Of a DNA stretch of 7,717 nucleotides, positions 6,427 to 7,717 are shown piece after piece. Source of the DNA: Lachnoclostridium sp. UBA903 (GTDB lineage Bacteria > Bacillota > Clostridia > Lachnospirales > Lachnospiraceae); contig DBEP01000089.1 of the NCBI GenBank assembly GCA_002294045.1, positions 40,768-48,484 on the forward strand. Direction: 5' to 3'. Below the pieces are notes generated by a model. The model was given only the letters and a program-made list of their open reading frames with translations. It did no database searches and was not told where the DNA came from. The first letter of the stretch is position 1, and each line of letters begins with the position of its first letter. The position numbers and the translations under genes are program-made.

Positions 6427-6449
6427 CATGAATAAAAAACGTATTCATG
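6427..6449. repeat. Eight-bp inverted repeat between hprK and the glucokinase gene
   Basis: CATGAATA (6427-6434) pairs exactly with TATTCATG (6442-6449) around a 7-nt loop. It lies 22 nt after the hprK stop and 25 nt before the glucokinase start. On the minus strand the following sequence is A-rich, not T-rich, so it is not an intrinsic terminator. It may be an RNA processing or stability element, or an operator. Confidence 0.35.
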
Positions 6450-6470
6450 CTCTTGGTGCCCCACAGATAA

Positions 6471-7412
6471 CTATTCTTCCTCCAGTTTTGCTTTCTTCAT
6501 CAGATTATTCGTGACACGGTTATACAACTCCTGTGCGGCGTTATATCCCATCTTCTTCTGCCTGTAGTTCACAGCCGCCGATTCACAGATAATTGCCAGG
6601 TTTCTGCCCGGTCTTATGGGAATGGAATGGCATACTACCTTATTGCCGAGGAATTCCGTATACTGTTCTTCCAGGCCCAGCCTGTCGTATTCCTGGTCTT
6701 TATTCCATTCTTCCAATTTAATGACCAAATCAATGGATTGGGTATTCTTAACGCTTTCAACACCAAAAAGTGTCTTAACATCAATTATTCCGATGCCTCT
6801 TAGCTCAATAAAATGTCTGGTAATATCCGGTGCCGTACCGATAAGCGTATCATCACTTACTTTTTTGATTTCCACCACATCATCCGTTACCAGACGATGC
6901 CCTCTTTTGATCAGCTCCAGGGCGGCTTCGCTTTTGCCTATGCCGCTTTCACCCATAATCAGAATCCCTTCGCCATAGACGTCCACCAGGACACCGTGGA
7001 TGGAAATTCTGGGCGCCAATTCCACATTAAGCCAGCGGATTACTTCAGCCATAAAAGAGGAGGTCGTCTTTGCAGTACGCAGGATAGGAACTTCCTTTTT
7101 CGTTGCCATTTGAATCAGTTCCGGCGCAACTTCTATATTTCTGCAGAATACGATGCAGGGTACTTTATAATCCAGCAGCCTGGACATAATACCAAGCCCA
7201 TGGTCTTTCTCCATTTTCTGCATATATGCATATTCCACATGCCCGATTACCTGGACACGCTCCGAATCAAAATAGTCAAAAAATCCTGCAAGCTGCAAAG
7301 CAGGCCGATTCACGTCCGGCTGACATAATTTAATATGTCTTATATCAATCTTTGGAGTAACATTTTCAAGATTCATCTTTTCTATTAATTTGGATAATCT
7401 TACCGTGTACAT
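6471..7412 (-). CDS. hprK: HPr kinase/phosphorylase
   Basis: A 313-aa bifunctional HprK/P, the normal length. It phosphorylates Ser46 of HPr-type proteins using ATP or pyrophosphate and reverses the reaction with phosphate, setting carbon catabolite control in Gram-positive bacteria. It has an N-terminal domain (about 1-130), the conserved H139-G140, Walker A GESGIGKS (154-161), the TDDVVEI segment whose Asp (177/178) serves catalysis, the family signature ELRGIGIIDVKTLFG (203-217), and C-terminal IPIRPGRN (264-271), the region linked to dephosphorylation. The ATG has AAGGA 7 nt upstream. It is the first gene of the run in this window and probably has its own promoter about 90 nt upstream. 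Its likely substrate, the Ser46-bearing HPr-like protein, is the last gene of the same run. Confidence 0.97.
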   Translation of the reverse strand: MYTVRLSKLIEKMNLENVTPKIDIRHIKLCQPDVNRPALQLAGFFDYFDSERVQVIGHVEYAYMQKMEKDHGLGIMSRLLDYKVPCIVFCRNIEVAPELIQMATKKEVPILRTAKTTSSFMAEVIRWLNVELAPRISIHGVLVDVYGEGILIMGESGIGKSEAALELIKRGHRLVTDDVVEIKKVSDDTLIGTAPDITRHFIELRGIGIIDVKTLFGVESVKNTQSIDLVIKLEEWNKDQEYDRLGLEEQYTEFLGNKVVCHSIPIRPGRNLAIICESAAVNYRQKKMGYNAAQELYNRVTNNLMKKAKLEEE

Positions 7413-7510
7413 AAATACATCCTTTCTCCACTGCCGTAATTTTTTTTAGAAACTATTTATGCACTTATGCAGGGGAATGACTGCTGCAATGAAATTTAGA
7501 GTCTAGATTT

Positions 7511-7540
7511 ATTCTAACACAAATTCTCCTGTGCTGTAAA
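7511..7540 (-). promoter_or_regulatory. Probable housekeeping-type promoter of hprK
   Basis: On the minus strand TTTACA (7535-7540) and TAGAAT (7511-7516) are 18 nt apart. Each matches its consensus (TTGACA, TATAAT) at five of six positions, and a TG one base before the -10 makes it extended. Initiation would be near 7504, about 90 nt before the hprK start codon. It is the best promoter-like site in the gap. Confidence 0.6.
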
Positions 7541-7570
7541 TAACTTTATGCCGACACACAGGACAAACCG

Positions 7571-7643
7571 TTGTTGCAGTTCAGCCGTACGGCTGAACTG
7601 CAACAAATGATGCACAGAAATTATTATAATTTTCGCACGTGTC
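7571..7643. repeat. Palindromic repeat, copy A, with a perfect 36-nt palindrome
   Basis: The first part (7571-7606) is a perfect palindrome of two 18-nt arms, the left being TTGTTGCAGTTCAGCCGT. A second palindrome follows, AAATTAT-T-ATAATTT (7618-7632), then TTCGCACGTGTC. The whole aligns with 5277-5347. No T-run follows the large palindrome on either strand, so it is not a simple intrinsic terminator. It sits 31 nt upstream of the predicted hprK -35 box. Candidates are a miniature palindromic element, a REP-like unit, or a binding site. Confidence 0.65.
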
Positions 7644-7717
7644 GTTCTAGAGTGTGTTTGAAAAATGCTTGTGCCGGGCTGGATGCTCCACTTTATGGGA
7701 GACAAGGAGCGATTTTG
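7644..7717. other. Gene-free right edge of the window
   Basis: I see no supported gene here. GCTCC and GGAGC words form a loose inverted repeat at about 7685-7710. The upstream neighbour of hprK (uvrC in many related genomes, from general knowledge) is not reached. The minus-strand frame that begins with TTG at 7705 runs through the palindromic repeat and has no ribosome binding site, so I do not call it. Confidence 0.3.

Noticed and set aside
6427..6449. Terminator between hprK and the glucokinase gene
   Set aside because: The 8-bp hairpin is A+T rich and is followed on the transcribed strand by A-rich sequence, not a T-run.
312..7328. Many plus-strand open frames within 312-7328
   Set aside because: Apart from 1232-1536, which is antisense to the repetitive stalk of the deacetylase, all lie opposite well-recognised minus-strand genes. 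None shows domain-like sequence, and the minus-strand products match known families throughout.
7571..7606. Palindrome as an intrinsic terminator of the gene upstream of hprK
   Set aside because: Neither strand has a T-run after the stem; the minus strand continues CGGTTTGTCC. Structure alone does not support rho-independent termination.
7514..7705. Minus-strand open frame of 63 codons upstream of hprK
   Set aside because: It starts with TTG, lacks a ribosome binding site, runs through the perfect palindrome and overlaps the predicted hprK promoter. The peptide resembles no family I know.

Overview
The window looks like a chromosomal core segment from a low-to-moderate G+C Gram-positive anaerobe, most likely a Clostridia member of the Lachnospiraceae type. 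This is inferred from protein families, gene order and Shine-Dalgarno sites; no rRNA or species marker is present. All convincing genes lie on the minus strand, so transcription runs from high to low coordinates.

Reading in the direction of transcription: a gene-free stretch (7413-7717) carries a probable promoter and a perfect 36-nt palindrome. It is followed by hprK (HPr kinase/phosphorylase), a ROK-family glucokinase, murB (UDP-N-acetylenolpyruvoylglucosamine reductase), rapZ/yvcJ (P-loop nucleotide-binding regulator), whiA (LAGLIDADG-like plus helix-turn-helix regulator) and a small HPr-family protein. whiA and the HPr gene overlap by 26 nt, rapZ starts 20 nt after murB, and rapZ and whiA are 45 nt apart, so murB to HPr is probably one transcription unit. 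Larger gaps follow hprK (69 nt) and the glucokinase (236 nt). The cluster resembles the Bacillus yvcJ-yvcK-whiA-crh region with yvcK missing between rapZ and whiA.

The theme is coupling of carbon status to envelope synthesis and division. HprK phosphorylates HPr-type proteins on Ser46, glucokinase supplies glucose-6-phosphate, MurB makes UDP-MurNAc, RapZ family members are linked to amino-sugar control, and WhiA to division. The HPr protein is notable: it keeps Ser46 but has Glu instead of the phosphocarrier His15. It should therefore be a Crh-like regulatory target of HprK and not a PTS phosphate carrier.

After the HPr gene comes a 568-nt gene-free region. Its first ~170 nt is packed with five consecutive hairpins, including a strong terminator 8 nt after the HPr stop. 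The rest holds an extended -10 promoter and inverted repeats upstream of a membrane-anchored, divergent NodB-type polysaccharide deacetylase. A possible start of another gene runs off the left edge.

The least explained signal is a degenerate palindromic repeat of about 60-70 bp, present both upstream of hprK and between the glucokinase and murB. Both copies keep two inverted-repeat cores. No CRISPR array, transposase, phage gene, tRNA or rRNA was seen, and I found no evidence of a new multi-gene system.
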